Shown here piece after piece: positions 1 through 10,311 of a DNA stretch of 64,000 nucleotides. The notes beneath the pieces were generated by a model. That model was not told the DNA's origin and ran no database searches. It was given only the letters and a program-made list of their open reading frames with translations. Source of the stretch: Amblyomma americanum (Eukaryota > Arthropoda > Arachnida > Ixodida > Ixodidae). The DNA is taken from assembly GCF_052857255.1 (NCBI RefSeq), contig NC_135505.1:132604967-132668966 (forward strand), in the 5' to 3' direction. The translations under genes and the position numbers were made by a program. Numbering within the stretch: position 1 is the stretch's first letter; the number at the start of each line of letters is the position of its first letter.

Positions 1-210
1 TGCTCTTGGAGCGTTTTCGACGCCATGCCGCTGGCATGCGCGCAGTCCACAGCAAGTTCCTGCTCATGCGCGGTCTAGCCAAACCGTTGTGCCTGCAGTA
101 GGCGATGCTGTCTAGGGTGCCGTGCACATACAGCGAATGGCTCCACCCAGGCTTAACTCAGGCCTGATAGTGGCGCTCCTTACTTCTCTTTACTCGCATC
201 CTACTTCCAG
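1..210 (+). other. 3' part of intron 2 of GM2A-1
   Basis: This stretch ends with a splice acceptor, AG at 209-210, directly before exon 3 of the first array gene, so it is read as the end of that gene's second intron. Exons 1 and 2 must lie left of the window. The first 120 bases are GC-richer than the rest of the intron sequence around them. I see no exon or recognisable repeat in it. Confidence 0.7.
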
Positions 211-1518
211 CCAGTTGAACCTATGTAACGGCACGACCGAACAAGAGAAGGAACTGAGCAAGGACTGGCACAACACCTGCCCCGTGCAACCGGGCATGTA
301 CTCCACGCACCTGCCATTCCTCCTGCCCGAGGGTCAAGACGCCAAGAACTATTTTGGGGTAAGTGCAGGCCGAGGGTAAGCCCAAGATTTGCTTTAAAAG
401 GACACTGAGGAGAAATTGAAGTTGGCTTGTATCCATAGAATAGCAGCTGCCTGCTTCTAACAAGCCGGTCCGGAGACACCCCGTAGCACTGAAGAAAAAC
501 TGGTTTACTCTGGCTGGAGATAGATTGCAGTTTGTTTTTAATGTTTGCGGAAAAAATAGAAAGTCAGCTTTCTGCGGTTGCTCTATTCGAGGGCACATGA
601 CATCTGCTTGTTAAAAAAGAAGCACAAAAGGCAATCCCTGGCGCCCAACGCGGCTTAGCAGTTAATCAGAATGATAAATTTCTGATGAGCTGGAAAAATT
701 CTACAATGCTCCTTATTTTGATTAAAATGAAATGTTTGGGCACTTGGCTTGGCTTCTAGCGTACGCCTTGATCAAATGTACACGATTAGCCCTTACAAAA
801 AATGGTCTGTAGACAGTCTATAGACTCCTTGTAGACTCTATTGCGTTCCTATAGATATTCTTTGTTTGCAGACACTCTAGATAAAAGTCTACTAAAAGTG
901 TACGGACATAAATCTAGATTGTCTATAGACTGCCCATAGAATTTGTATTACCTATAGACTGTTCTTTACGGATTTTCTATAGAGAGTCTAAAGACTTAAT
1001 AGAAGTCTATGGACAGTCTGTAGCCTGTCTAAACAAATTTTTTTAAGGGAGGTGCAGCTGCTCCAGAGGTTTCACGATTATTTGGAGTTTATTTATTTAT
1101 ATAGAGAACTATAAAAGAACCCAAGCTCACTTTGGGGTCGCATTGAGTAGTGGCGTGTTTATCATTGCCACCGACTTGCCCATTTCACTTGCATCTCGAA
1201 TCTATCGTTACCTCAAGCGTATCTTTTTCCTATGTTTGCCGTCAGATTTTTTACAAAATACTGATTATACGCAGTGGTCTTCCGGTAATTCTCTCTGTCT
1301 GGAATGTTGACAGCAAAGCAGGATGGCTCAAGGAAAGTGATAATCCGGGATAGAAATCGTTCAAGCACTTTAATTCTCCTTGACCACGTCGCTAGAGAAG
1401 TTTTCACACTTGTGTTCTCTGTTTTCAGGATGGGAACGTTGTAGTCACATTCAACATCTTGAACGGGAGTGAAGTTCTTGGCTGCGTGCTCATCCCCGTA
1501 ACGATTGACGTCGACTAA
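211..1518 (+). CDS. GM2 activator-like ML-domain protein, subtype A (GM2A-1), 5'-partial
   Basis: Only the last two coding exons are inside the window: exon 3 at 211-358 (148 nt) and exon 4 at 1429-1518 (90 nt, stop TAA). Exon 3 starts in phase 2, completing a cysteine codon, then encodes QLNLCNGTTEQEKELSKDW and NTCPVQPGMY, the subtype A signature. Exon 4 encodes DGNVVVTFNILNGSEVLGC and ends IDVD. The family consists of secreted beta-sandwich proteins that bind or extract single lipids. In mammals GM2A presents GM2 ganglioside to lysosomal hexosaminidase A; the ligand here is unknown. Two N-glycosylation sequons are visible (NGT in exon 3, NGS in exon 4). The intron (359-1428) is GT-AG and carries a palindrome-rich repeat at 804-1030. 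Exon lengths and phases match the five complete paralogs, so the partial model is secure although exons 1-2 are not seen. Confidence 0.88.
804..1030. repeat. Degenerate array of the palindrome GTCTATAGAC
   Basis: About a dozen variants of GTCTATAGACT, AGTCTACT and CTATAGACTG are packed into some 225 bases inside the intron between exons 3 and 4 of GM2A-1. The core is its own reverse complement, so both strands carry it. Spacing is irregular, which argues against a simple microsatellite. It may be the inside of a MITE or a satellite relic; no terminal repeats are evident. Confidence 0.6.
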
Positions 1519-1634
1519 GACACAGCGGTCCGTAACCAATAACTGCACCGGTGAATGCTCGAAAGATCGAAGCTTCTAATTTATCTACCACAGATATTTG
1601 ATGTTCACGTACAGTTTTCATACTTCAGAGCACC

Positions 1635-1640
1635 AATAAA
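1635..1640 (+). terminator. Poly(A) signal AATAAA of GM2A-1
   Basis: AATAAA lies 117 bases after the stop codon in the context CACCAATAAAT, which recurs after GM2A-5 and GM2A-6. Confidence 0.75.
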
Positions 1641-3026
1641 TGCGATTGACACGAAAGACTGGACCTTCATTTCCTCTGCCGCTGCCTAGAAGACTCCCTT
1701 CCAGGTGAACTAACACGTTGTGTGCCGCTGTTGAAAACTCTGATTCACATCATGTTCAACGAAAATTACATTGTGGACGCTACAGGGGCGGTTAAGGATG
1801 GTCATTAACGAGGTAAGTATAGACTAAAGGGGCGCATTGCATAAGAATTAAGGATGCTATTAGGACTGGATCGTGGGTGATTGCGGCCATGTGTGATCAC
1901 TGGTCGTTCACAACCACTCCATCACAAAGGAATAACATTGTCGGTTCTAATAACCACGCAATTCTCTCGTAATACTTTCAGTTTATAACATGCCAAAATT
2001 CCATTTTGAACTCCGATCACGAATGACGGCTATGTAACAATTGGAAAACTGTCTCTGCCTTCTCTTAGGCATGTTACGCATTCGTCTAAACCATGTTTCT
2101 AAGGCATCTGCTCTTAACTGTTAGAGGGAAAATTAGCCTATTTCAGCAGACAGGACTGCTGGTTGGAACAACGTTTACTGGGCACATTATATTGAGCAGC
2201 AATGTGTCTAACGACGACCATAAGAATTGGAATCTATTTGTTAGGCTTTAATTCTATCCACGTACACGTTCCAGTTAAATTGGAAACTAAGATCATCAAG
2301 ATCATTTCAGTTGTAGTCGATGAAATCAAACAGATCTTTATTAATGGCAACGCAGTTTCCGATTTCTAGATCGTGCACATCGTCTTCGAATTTTCGCCTT
2401 GCTTGGACGGGTCATCATTGTATGATACAACAGCAGTACAGATCACTCCCAGCCCGTCTGCGAGCGAAAACTCAGGAAACATTCTGAGAAGCCTCACATG
2501 ACTCTCCAGCAAGCCGCCATTTTAGAGGTTGACTTTTTTAGCCTTTACAAAGTTTTATTTCAAAAACAGTGAGAGATACGTCGGTGCAGTCTGTTGAGTT
2601 GGATTGTTCAGCAAAGCGGACCTTATGAACCTCATGCATGAACAGCGACGCCGACAACAGTCATCCCTGAGGAGCTATACTAATAAAAATTAGTAGTATT
2701 TTTTTCGGTTACCAAGGCTAGAACAAAATAGTTGTATTTTTTTCTCGGTTGACAACAGCAGGGCAGAAAGAGTTAATACACACGTACAAATTCAAGACGT
2801 TCAACCCCATAAACAATTACCTATCATTGTCGCCGGGTTCGAACACATGCTTCCACAGCGGATACTGCCAGCTACGCTGGAAATGTGATACATAAGCTCT
2901 TGAAAGCCATAAACCTGTTCTGAAAGGACGGGTGATCCAGGTGTGAGTGAAGAGTGGGTCCGACTGCATTAATAAACAGTTCCGGTTTTTTTCCGCCAGA
3001 ATGTGGTGCAGACATGCAGCATGAGT
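1641..3026. other. Intergenic region between GM2A-1 and GM2A-2
   Basis: AT-rich sequence without a supported gene. A short piece at about 2788-2812 (GACGTTCAACCCCATAAAC) resembles the 3' tail of the Ruka-like SINE. The rest shows no clear repeat or coding pattern to me. Confidence 0.5.
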
Positions 3027-3038
3027 GGTTTAAAAAGC
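3027..3038 (+). promoter_or_regulatory. TATA-like box of GM2A-2
   Basis: GGTTTAAAAAGC lies about 60 bases before the start codon. The B-type genes share a GTTTAARAGG-like motif at about the same distance (20201, 46435, 55081), which supports a conserved core promoter. The motif-to-ATG segment also shares the string AGTGGAGATG with GM2A-4. Confidence 0.5.
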
Positions 3039-3090
3039 AGACACTCGACCACCTGCCATAGCGCTGTCCAGGTCGACATTCAAAGTGGAG

Positions 3091-6000
3091 ATGTTCTTCA
3101 CTACTTCTGTCGGGTTTTTGGCTGTTGTCCATCTAGCGCACTCCTCTACGCAGAATCCTCCTGTGACACCATGTCCTGGTAAGTCCTCGACCGCTTTTTA
3201 GGGTTATTTCAGAGTCGTGGACCTTAGCAGTTATGCCTCATTATTGCCATAGCAAGAGCTACACTGCAGTTTTATTAGGGTAAATTACTTCAGCATTTTT
3301 GAAGCTCTGTTGATTCGTACAGCTGCTGGGCTCATCTGCATCGCCATTTTGAAACTCTTCGCAAACTGCGTATTCACCAGGTGCAAACTTATTAGGCTTA
3401 GTCTCTATCATAAATTTTATCTTTTTCCACTTGATTGCACCATCATTTCACCTGCACGTCGCCACTCTTCCCATACAAGCCACTCAAGATCTGTATACCG
3501 TGCGCATGCGCGCACATCGTCGCGACTTTGTTCTTTCTTTGTACAAACAGCGAAGGACTGCAATGATCTGCCCGAAGAAGACGTGCGCCACTCCAATGCT
3601 GCAAATTTCAGGACTGCAATTAATAACGTCATCATTCACTGAAGATGCCCACCCCTCATGTAAACCCCCTTCCTAGGGGCCTTTTAGGAATAATAAATAA
3701 ATACATAAATAAATATTGAAATAGGTCTGGCTTGCTTAGGATCTGCTTTATTGCTGTAAACAACTGGAAACACCGTGACTGCAGTCTTTGATCGCATTAG
3801 TTGCGTAGCAGCTCCCAGCGCCTTCAGGTCAGGCAGAGCCACCTGCTCCTGCTTTCGAGCTTTGAAATATGTTTTGATGCTAGTCGCATGTACTTATACA
3901 GCAAGCTATGCAGTATTAGCTTTTGAGCTAGAATTACTGATGCAATGGCCAGCGCAGTTCTGGCTGAGGGAACGCAACAACAAAGGCGTGTCAGCTCTTT
4001 GCACCTCGCAATTCGGGGCTCCAGGAAATCGCGGCAGACCGAACTGAAAATGTGCACTTAGGGCGCTCTTCTTGAATAGAGAACACCGTCTAGAAACCGG
4101 AATTATGCCTACGCGGGTATCAAAGTGAGCGGTCCCGGAAATGTGGCCTTTCGGCGCCAGATAGCGCCTTTGCCCACGAATAATAATCTGGGTGGGGAGG
4201 GGGGGAACCTGCGACATGTTTATGAAATTTTCAAATTCTTATTAAGGAACACAAAAACTGCACGTAAAAAATTAACAGAAAATGGTTGCGGTGACACTTG
4301 GCTTTTTTCATATGTAAAGACTGGTGTAGTTTTATGATAATAATAAGAGAATATTCGATATTCAATATGTGGTGGGCACCGTTAGTCAGTCGGCGGAAAT
4401 TCAAACGATAACCAGCTAGCTACTTCAATAAAACAAGAAATACCTCGTACCCAACGTACCATTTCAAAGTCAGTTTTATGCACTGAAAAGGCCTCTTTCT
4501 TACTGCCGACGCCCACTGCTGACATGTTGGGATGACGATCGGTGGAGTTAGCTAAAATGAAATTCGTCAATTTTGGACACAGTACTTTTTGAATCTTTTT
4601 TTTCAATGCTCTTCGATTAAAAAAAAATGAAGTGCTATCTAAAGACGTTCTAGAGCGTTTAAAATAATCGTAACATTTTGCTTAATCTATATTCCTCCTT
4701 CTATGAAATGATGTCCGCTATCAATGGTAAGAAAATTTTTTTTTACTGTGTTCCTTAAGATATAAGAATTGTTTGGAGATCCCTACCTGACACAGCTTTT
4801 GTGCTGCTCGCAGAGGCTTCCTTCCTTCAACAAGAAGTCTATCTTATCTCTGCACGATACATTTTTTCTTTTATGCTGTTAGGTTTGGAAGACCCTCCTT
4901 TCGAGATCACGAACGTGACCATCAAGGATGCAAAGCTGGGCAAGAAAGTCAAAATTGATGCCACCATAATTGTGAACGAAGTTGTCGGCGAAAGCGCAGT
5001 CCTGCAAATCTCCTTCGCCAGTTCCGATGGCACGAAACTGCCATGCGTCAAGAGCGTGCTTCCCTGGTGAGATTACTGAGCGTAGTTCAAGTGCATATGA
5101 TTTTCATATATAGTCAGTAATGAAACACTCCATGGGATTTATTTATTGCAGTATTCCTTGTCCTGTGTCGAGTATGGCAGGCAACGGATTGGTTTGGTTT
5201 TTTTGGAGGGAAAGGAAATGGCGCAGTATCTGTCTCATATATCGTTGGACACCTGAACCGCGCCGTAAGGGAAGGGATAAAGGAGGGAGTTAAAGAAGAA
5301 AGGAAGAAAGAGGTGCCGTAGTGGAGGGCTCCGCTCCGGATTAATTTCGACCACCTGGGTATCTTTAACGTGCACTGACATCGCACAGCACACGTGCGCC
5401 TTAGCGTTTTTCCTCAATAAGGCAACGGATTAATTTGTCATTTCAGCTTAGAATGTGCCAGACAACGTGATGGTTCGGGCTAGTGGGTATGCGTTATGAT
5501 GCATAGCGCAGCAAAAAAAAAAAACAGACGACAAACAAGCGCTTATATCTGTCCCCTGTTTTGTTGCTGCGCTTGGATCATAGTGTCAGACGAGTGGTTT
5601 TATCTCCGTACAGCAGTGACGCACCAACATTCTTAGCCACAGAGCACATCGGCCCAGCTTTTGTAATATATTGGCAAATGGTGGTCCTTTTACATATAGA
5701 TATCTATCCGACATTGGGCCCATGCTTTGTGCTGTTTGGGATGCAGACCCTCCACATTTTGCTAATTATAAAACGCAGTTGCGCTCGATCAGTGCGAACG
5801 CATGGTGTATCTATTTGAACTATACAATTGGTTATATATAAGTAGATCTGAAATACTCGCTATTTTTATTTTTTTTTCTTTCCTGGCGTCGTCTATGATG
5901 TTTTCTTAACTCATCACTAATTTGGCTGGCCTAAACACAGCGTACATTCTCTTTCATAGCTTAACACCACGTTGAAAGGAATTTGAAGACATGCAGATGG

Positions 6001-8239
6001 TTATATTAAAATATGAATTTGGCTTCATAAGTCTTTGATGTTACTTGTATTTAAACATTACTTGCATATTTTTCCATCACAAAACTGCCAGAGTGCCGAT
6101 CCTGGTCTTGATGTGCTCTGAGCAGAAGACGATAGCTGTCGCGCACCTGCCCCCTCCCCCGTTCGATGACGCTCTAAGTGGCACCTACGGCGCGATGAAA
6201 AGTTCTACACCTGTCAGTATGGTTAGGAACGGCAGTGGTGAACACTGTCAAGGTTAGGCTGCGCGTAACGCATATACACGGCAGAAGAATGGAGAGCGGC
6301 CACCACTTCTCAGTTGGTAGAACAGTGTAGAAAACGCGAGCATTTTGGGTGGTAGAATTCCAGCAGCTGCACGCGATTACCCTTTGCTCCTGTTTCGGTT
6401 AACTCATTTTACATCCAAATAGTCATTAGGCCACTAATTTTTACCTTTCATATAGAGCGTCATTTGTAAAACATTCTCTATGCCTTCCTTGGTTTGAATG
6501 ACGCCTCACTTCTTTCATAACGCAAATATCGCAATATTTTATATTTATTGCCACCTCGTTAGAGTAGAGTTGCTCATTATAAAATTTACAACAAGAATCG
6601 AAAAGATGCTTGCGGCCGGGACAATTTCTCATCAATATCTGACAAAGCTGATCATCGGGATAATGAAGTCACGCCCATTTTAATATGTGTAATTAGCGAT
6701 ACAGAGAAGAGCCTTGATGCCACCTCCTACCTGATATTTATTTGTATGTTATTACGGGCTGGTGGAAGCTTTTTTAATATCTCCACTCGCGTTCACCACT
6801 CCATCACTACCAGACGTTTATTGAGCGGTTTCTCAAACCTTCGTTCCAATTAAGGCGGAGACCTTGGCGTTACTTGACTTACTAAACAATGCGATCGGTT
6901 AAGTGAAGTTCTCGAGTGTGCGCCCATCATTTCTATTCCAACCCACCCACAGTGAACTGAAGACCTGTGGAGGCACCACCCGTACCGAGAAGATACTGAA
7001 TGCCGATTGGGACAACAAATGTCCCGTCCTACCGGGTACCTATACCTCGCATTTGGCTTTCCGTCTGCCTAACAACCAGGCAGCGAGAGACTATCTTGGG
7101 GTGAGTGCACGTTTCAATTGCTCACCACCACCTGCGATGTCTGTCTCATTCAGATATTTGTCTCTGCCATAAAGCTGTATATTTCCCTGACTGTGAATTC
7201 ACTGACTGAAATAAAATCCTAGGCGCCATCGTGCTTTCATTCAAGCGGTCACAACTTCAAATTGGTTTGACGCTGCCAGGCTTACCTCTAATTTTATCGC
7301 ACAAGTTTAAAGCACTCACAAATTTTTCTTCAGAACTTTAATGGTACACTGTGCTTACAGATTGATGTTTCTGAAGTGAAATAATACTAGGTAAAGATAA
7401 AAGGTTTCTACAAAAAAATGCGCACAAACTGTCAATTACATTTAAATTGATGTTGCATTTTAAGGGCACATGATAACGTATGGAGACACAGACTGCCTTT
7501 AATTTCTTTGAATGAATTGAATTGAATGAACTTTATTTCCTCGTCACAGCGAGTGGAGACAGACTAAACGTACCAATGACCTGACGAAAGGTCCCAGTCC
7601 CCTACAGTAAACAGTCAGTTTCGACAGCAGTGATATGGGAAGGAAGTACATATAAAAGGCAAAAGTACAGAATTTACACAAGTACAAACATATTACACTT
7701 GTAATACGCACTACACAGCCACAGTGCACACATAGCACAAGTGCACTGTATATATTCATTTTGTGAACGATGTTCGTGCGTGCAAACAGAAATAGAACAT
7801 AATGACATTGATCTAGAAAAGGAAACAATATCGGCTAGTAGTAATGCGGTTAACTCTTTTTTGAAAGTACCCAATGGAGCGCTATATTCAAACAGTTTTT
7901 CGCTCATATCAACCTGCGTTGTCGTTTTACCTTTAATCTTCTCATTCCTTGATCCTACCTTCACAAAATTCTCTCGCGCTTTTAGCCAAACAAAAGCTCT
8001 CAAAATGACATTGTCTTGATATCCTTTATGCATAACTGGGAACTCAACTAGAGGAAAAAGATGAAGGCATAAATTCCCACGCAAATATATACTGTTGCTC
8101 TTCTTTGTCATCGTCACTATTCTAACTCTTTCTTTTCCTTGTTTTTCAGGACGGTAACCTGGAAGCCACTCTGAATGTTGTAGACAACGGCAGAGTCCTC
8201 GACTGTGTGTCTCTGCCTCTAAAAGTTGACGTCCAGTAG
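3091..8239 (+). CDS. GM2 activator-like ML-domain protein, subtype B (GM2A-2), complete
   Basis: Four exons: 3091-3178, 4883-5066, 6953-7100 and 8150-8239 (stop TAG), all with GT-AG introns in phases 1, 2 and 0. They encode 169 residues. Residues 1-20 form a signal peptide (MFFTTSVGFLAVVHLA), followed by QNPPVTPC. Exon 2 gives the first beta strands (ITNVTIKDAKLGKKVKID) and ends in the pair C84 and C91. Exon 3 carries C96 and C114 (NADWDNKCPVLPGTY). Exon 4 carries C159 and ends KVDVQ. The C84-x6-C91 spacing, the CP(x)3GTY motif and the 45-residue gap from C114 to C159 match human GM2A as I remember it (Cys 99/106 and 138/183). Expected disulfides are 28-159, 84-91 and 96-114. One sequon (NVT) is present. 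The likely product is a secreted or lysosomal lipid-binding protein with unknown ligand. Intron 1 holds a CR1/L2 LINE tail and intron 2 holds SINE copies. Confidence 0.9.
3400..3715 (+). mobile_element. CR1/L2-type LINE 3' end fragment
   Basis: Lies in intron 1 of GM2A-2. The translation resembles the extreme C-terminus of a CR1/L2 reverse transcriptase reading (HARTSSRLCSFFVQTAKDCN then LPEED). It is followed by a short 3' UTR with TCCTAGGGGCCTTTTAGG and a tail of AATAAATA repeats, typical of this LINE group. It is 5'-truncated and degenerate, with no reverse transcriptase core. Confidence 0.6.
5188..5416 (-). mobile_element. Ruka-like SINE, minus strand, tail type 2
   Basis: In intron 2 of GM2A-2. 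On the minus strand it reads GTGCACGTTAAAGATaCCCAGGTGG-like body sequence, then the shared CTCCACTACGGCACCTCTTT segment, then a tail with CCTTTATCCCTTCCCTTACG and GGCGCGGTTCAGGTG. The tRNA-derived head is missing. A near copy with the same tail lies at 49751-49925. Ruka is a tRNA-derived SINE described in ixodid ticks; the assignment rests on memory of its body. Confidence 0.65.
6235..6350 (+). mobile_element. Degenerate tRNA-derived SINE (second family), plus strand
   Basis: Contains GAACACTGTCAAGGTTAGGC followed about 40 bases later by a tRNA A-box-like CTCAGTTGGTAGAAC. The same two blocks in the same order occur on the minus strand at 9405-9530. That arrangement is typical of a tick SINE in which a short leader precedes a tRNA-like promoter. 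The copy is heavily mutated. Confidence 0.4.
7508..8040 (-). mobile_element. Probable LINE 3' fragment, minus strand
   Basis: In intron 3 of GM2A-2. On the minus strand a reading frame contains MSEKLFEYSAPLGTFKKEL, reminiscent of the C-terminal tail of CR1/Jockey LINE proteins. The sequence ends at about 7508 in ATTGAATTGAATGAAC-type repeats. Similar ATTCAATTCAATTCC sequence occurs near 22815. No catalytic motif is present, so the family call is tentative. Confidence 0.35.
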
Positions 8240-8296
8240 AATGTCGTGGTCTCCAAAGCCGCAGATCGGCACTTGTGTCCGGCCATCGGAACAATG

Positions 8297-8302
8297 AATA
8301 AA
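8297..8302 (+). terminator. Poly(A) signal AATAAA of GM2A-2
   Basis: AATAAA 58 bases after the stop codon, in the context GAATAAAC shared in part with GM2A-4 (CGAATAAAT). Confidence 0.75.
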
Positions 8303-10257
8303 CTATCATTTTTCGCGAAGTATTGTTCTGTAACTCCAATTCTTCGTTAATTCCACGGAGCTTGGTCAATAAACAAGTCCTGCTTACCAGGCATCATTAT
8401 TGTAACTTCGAGCGGTGCGCTACGAAGACATGGATGTTGAGTGGTTCCTTTACATTTTAATTCAATTTCTAAAAACAGGGAGCGCAGCGTAGCACTAAGT
8501 TTCGAGAAAAGTCGTTAGATGCTTAGTTAAATCTAGGATTATCTTTCAGCACTAACTATTGCTCTCTCTGGCGTGTTTTCAAGGCAACACGTTTTTGCCA
8601 TGCACGGTCGCCCAGTGCGTGCAGCAGTTACAACTAGCTTTGAAGAACCAATATTAGCAAGCGTGCACTTCAGCCCCTTTCGAGCTTTAATGCGCTTTTA
8701 TTCATGTTTCATGTTTCCACAAGAAACTATATCGCGAAAATGTGTGCAGAAGCAGTAGGACCTCCAAGAAATATGCTGCATATATCACGGCAAATATAGT
8801 CTCGGACAAAAGCTTACTAACTTGTGCTTAAAAAATTTAGCACCTAAAACAACGTTGATGAGGTTTTAGATGTTTACGCGTTATGTATTGGTGATATAAT
8901 TTTGAATCTTACATTGAGAGTACATGAGTTTGCGTAGAAGTCTGCGTTAACCTTTCGAGGTTATAGCTATTTTTTTCTATCATAAAATCGCTCCAAGTTG
9001 CCAAAAAGCTTCTTTTCATGCGCCAAGTTTGCTATTTCTCGAAAGTAAAATTTTGAAACTGTCAGAAATCCACTGGTCGCATTCCAAATCAAATATAGAT
9101 GCTCTTTCTAAAATATGGAGCAAATCCTTGTAATACATTTTCAGTTATCCGCAACCAATTTTGGCAAAAACAGCAGTGCATGTAGGCAGCCCACCTCTTT
9201 GTTCAATAATTTATCGTGCGTCGAAACATTTCTCTGCACAGATATAATCACACATTCCTTCTTTGCAGACATCGCATTATGCACTTCAAAATATTGGGTA
9301 AATTCTAGATATCGACCAGCCGTTCGTTGCATGGTCTTATTTGAAATCAAATCGTAGAGGGCCCCCGTCATCTAGTACGACGTGATGGTCGAATGAACAT
9401 TATTATATTACTTACGGTGATCTACCGATTGGGCTACACCGGCGGCTGTCCAACTTTCTACTTTCAAGTGAATTTTGTTGCGTGTAGACTAACCTTGAGA
9501 GTGTTCACGCGCGCCACCCTCGACTATAGCGGTGGACGTAGGACATCCTGCAATACCGGAAGTGCCACGTGGTACGTGATCGAACGGTGATGGGCGCCAG
9601 CTGTGCGTGAACTTTCTCATGCTACCTTTAGCATCAGGACTCCCAGAGCCGAGGCCTTCTCCATGCTGGTTAGCAGGCATTAAGTGGAGGGAATTAAGGG
9701 GCTCGTTACGAGATAAACATCCACGAATCCAACAACAAGCGAAACCAAAACGGGTACAGGTTAACATAGTGTATACTTGATAATTTGTGATGTTATTAAA
9801 GGACAATAATAGTGTAATCATTTATAACGCGAGAAACTATTCACTAGAAGGCATAACACCAGGCAACCATGTGCCGTCCGTCACGTAAGGACTAATAACT
9901 CCTTCAACAAAGGAAATCGCTTAATTAAGGTACAAACGCTTGTTATCGGGTGGGAGTACCGGGACTCGGGAGTTTTCCACATACACTTCAAACCTCTGAT
10001 GTGTGAGTTATTTTATAAGCCTTGCCCAGTCCGTTAACCCTACAGCTTTAGTGCACATCGTCAACCTCACCTGCAATAAAACGTCGAAGTGACAAGCATG
10101 TATATTCAAAAATTGTGACCCGGGGTTCGTTGAACAACAATTGTATAGGCGAGAATACCGATGCTTCCGACAAAGTCTTCATATATAGTCATATTGTCGC
10201 CAGTGAGGGTGACGTATATGGACTTCTTGACGCGCGCAGTATCCGAAGGCATTACGA
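8303..10257. other. Intergenic region between GM2A-2 and GM2A-3
   Basis: No gene supported. It contains the minus-strand tRNA-type SINE at 9405-9530. The last 180 bases (from about 10090) align by eye with the sequence upstream of GM2A-5 (31650-31850), for example the shared AAAATTGTGACC. That marks it as the duplicated A-type promoter region. Confidence 0.55.
9405..9530 (-). mobile_element. tRNA-derived SINE (second family), minus strand
   Basis: On the minus strand the order is a leader with GAACACTCTCAAGGTTAGTC, a segment with AAAATTCACTTGAAAGTAG, then GGACAGCCGCCGGTGTAGCC leading into AATCGGTAGATCACCG, an A-box-like block. The B box side is truncated. The layout agrees with a common tick tRNA-SINE that I remember; the exact family name is not recalled. 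Confidence 0.55.
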
Positions 10258-10266
10258 CATAAAAGG
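10258..10266 (+). promoter_or_regulatory. TATA-like box of GM2A-3
   Basis: CATAAAAGG lies 54 bases before the start codon. GM2A-5 has CATAAAAAG at the same distance (31802), so subtype A genes appear to use a CATAAAARR core. An ATG at 10277 lies between box and start codon and is out of frame. With transcription starting about 30 bases below the box, that ATG would fall outside the mRNA. Confidence 0.5.
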
Positions 10267-10311
10267 AGGTGCCAACATGTTTCGCGGCAGTACATCAGTA
10301 CCACCTGGGGA

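Noticed and set aside
7674..8369. 231-codon minus-strand open frame
   Set aside because: It runs through exon 4 of GM2A-2 in reverse; only its part below 8040 has a plausible LINE origin.
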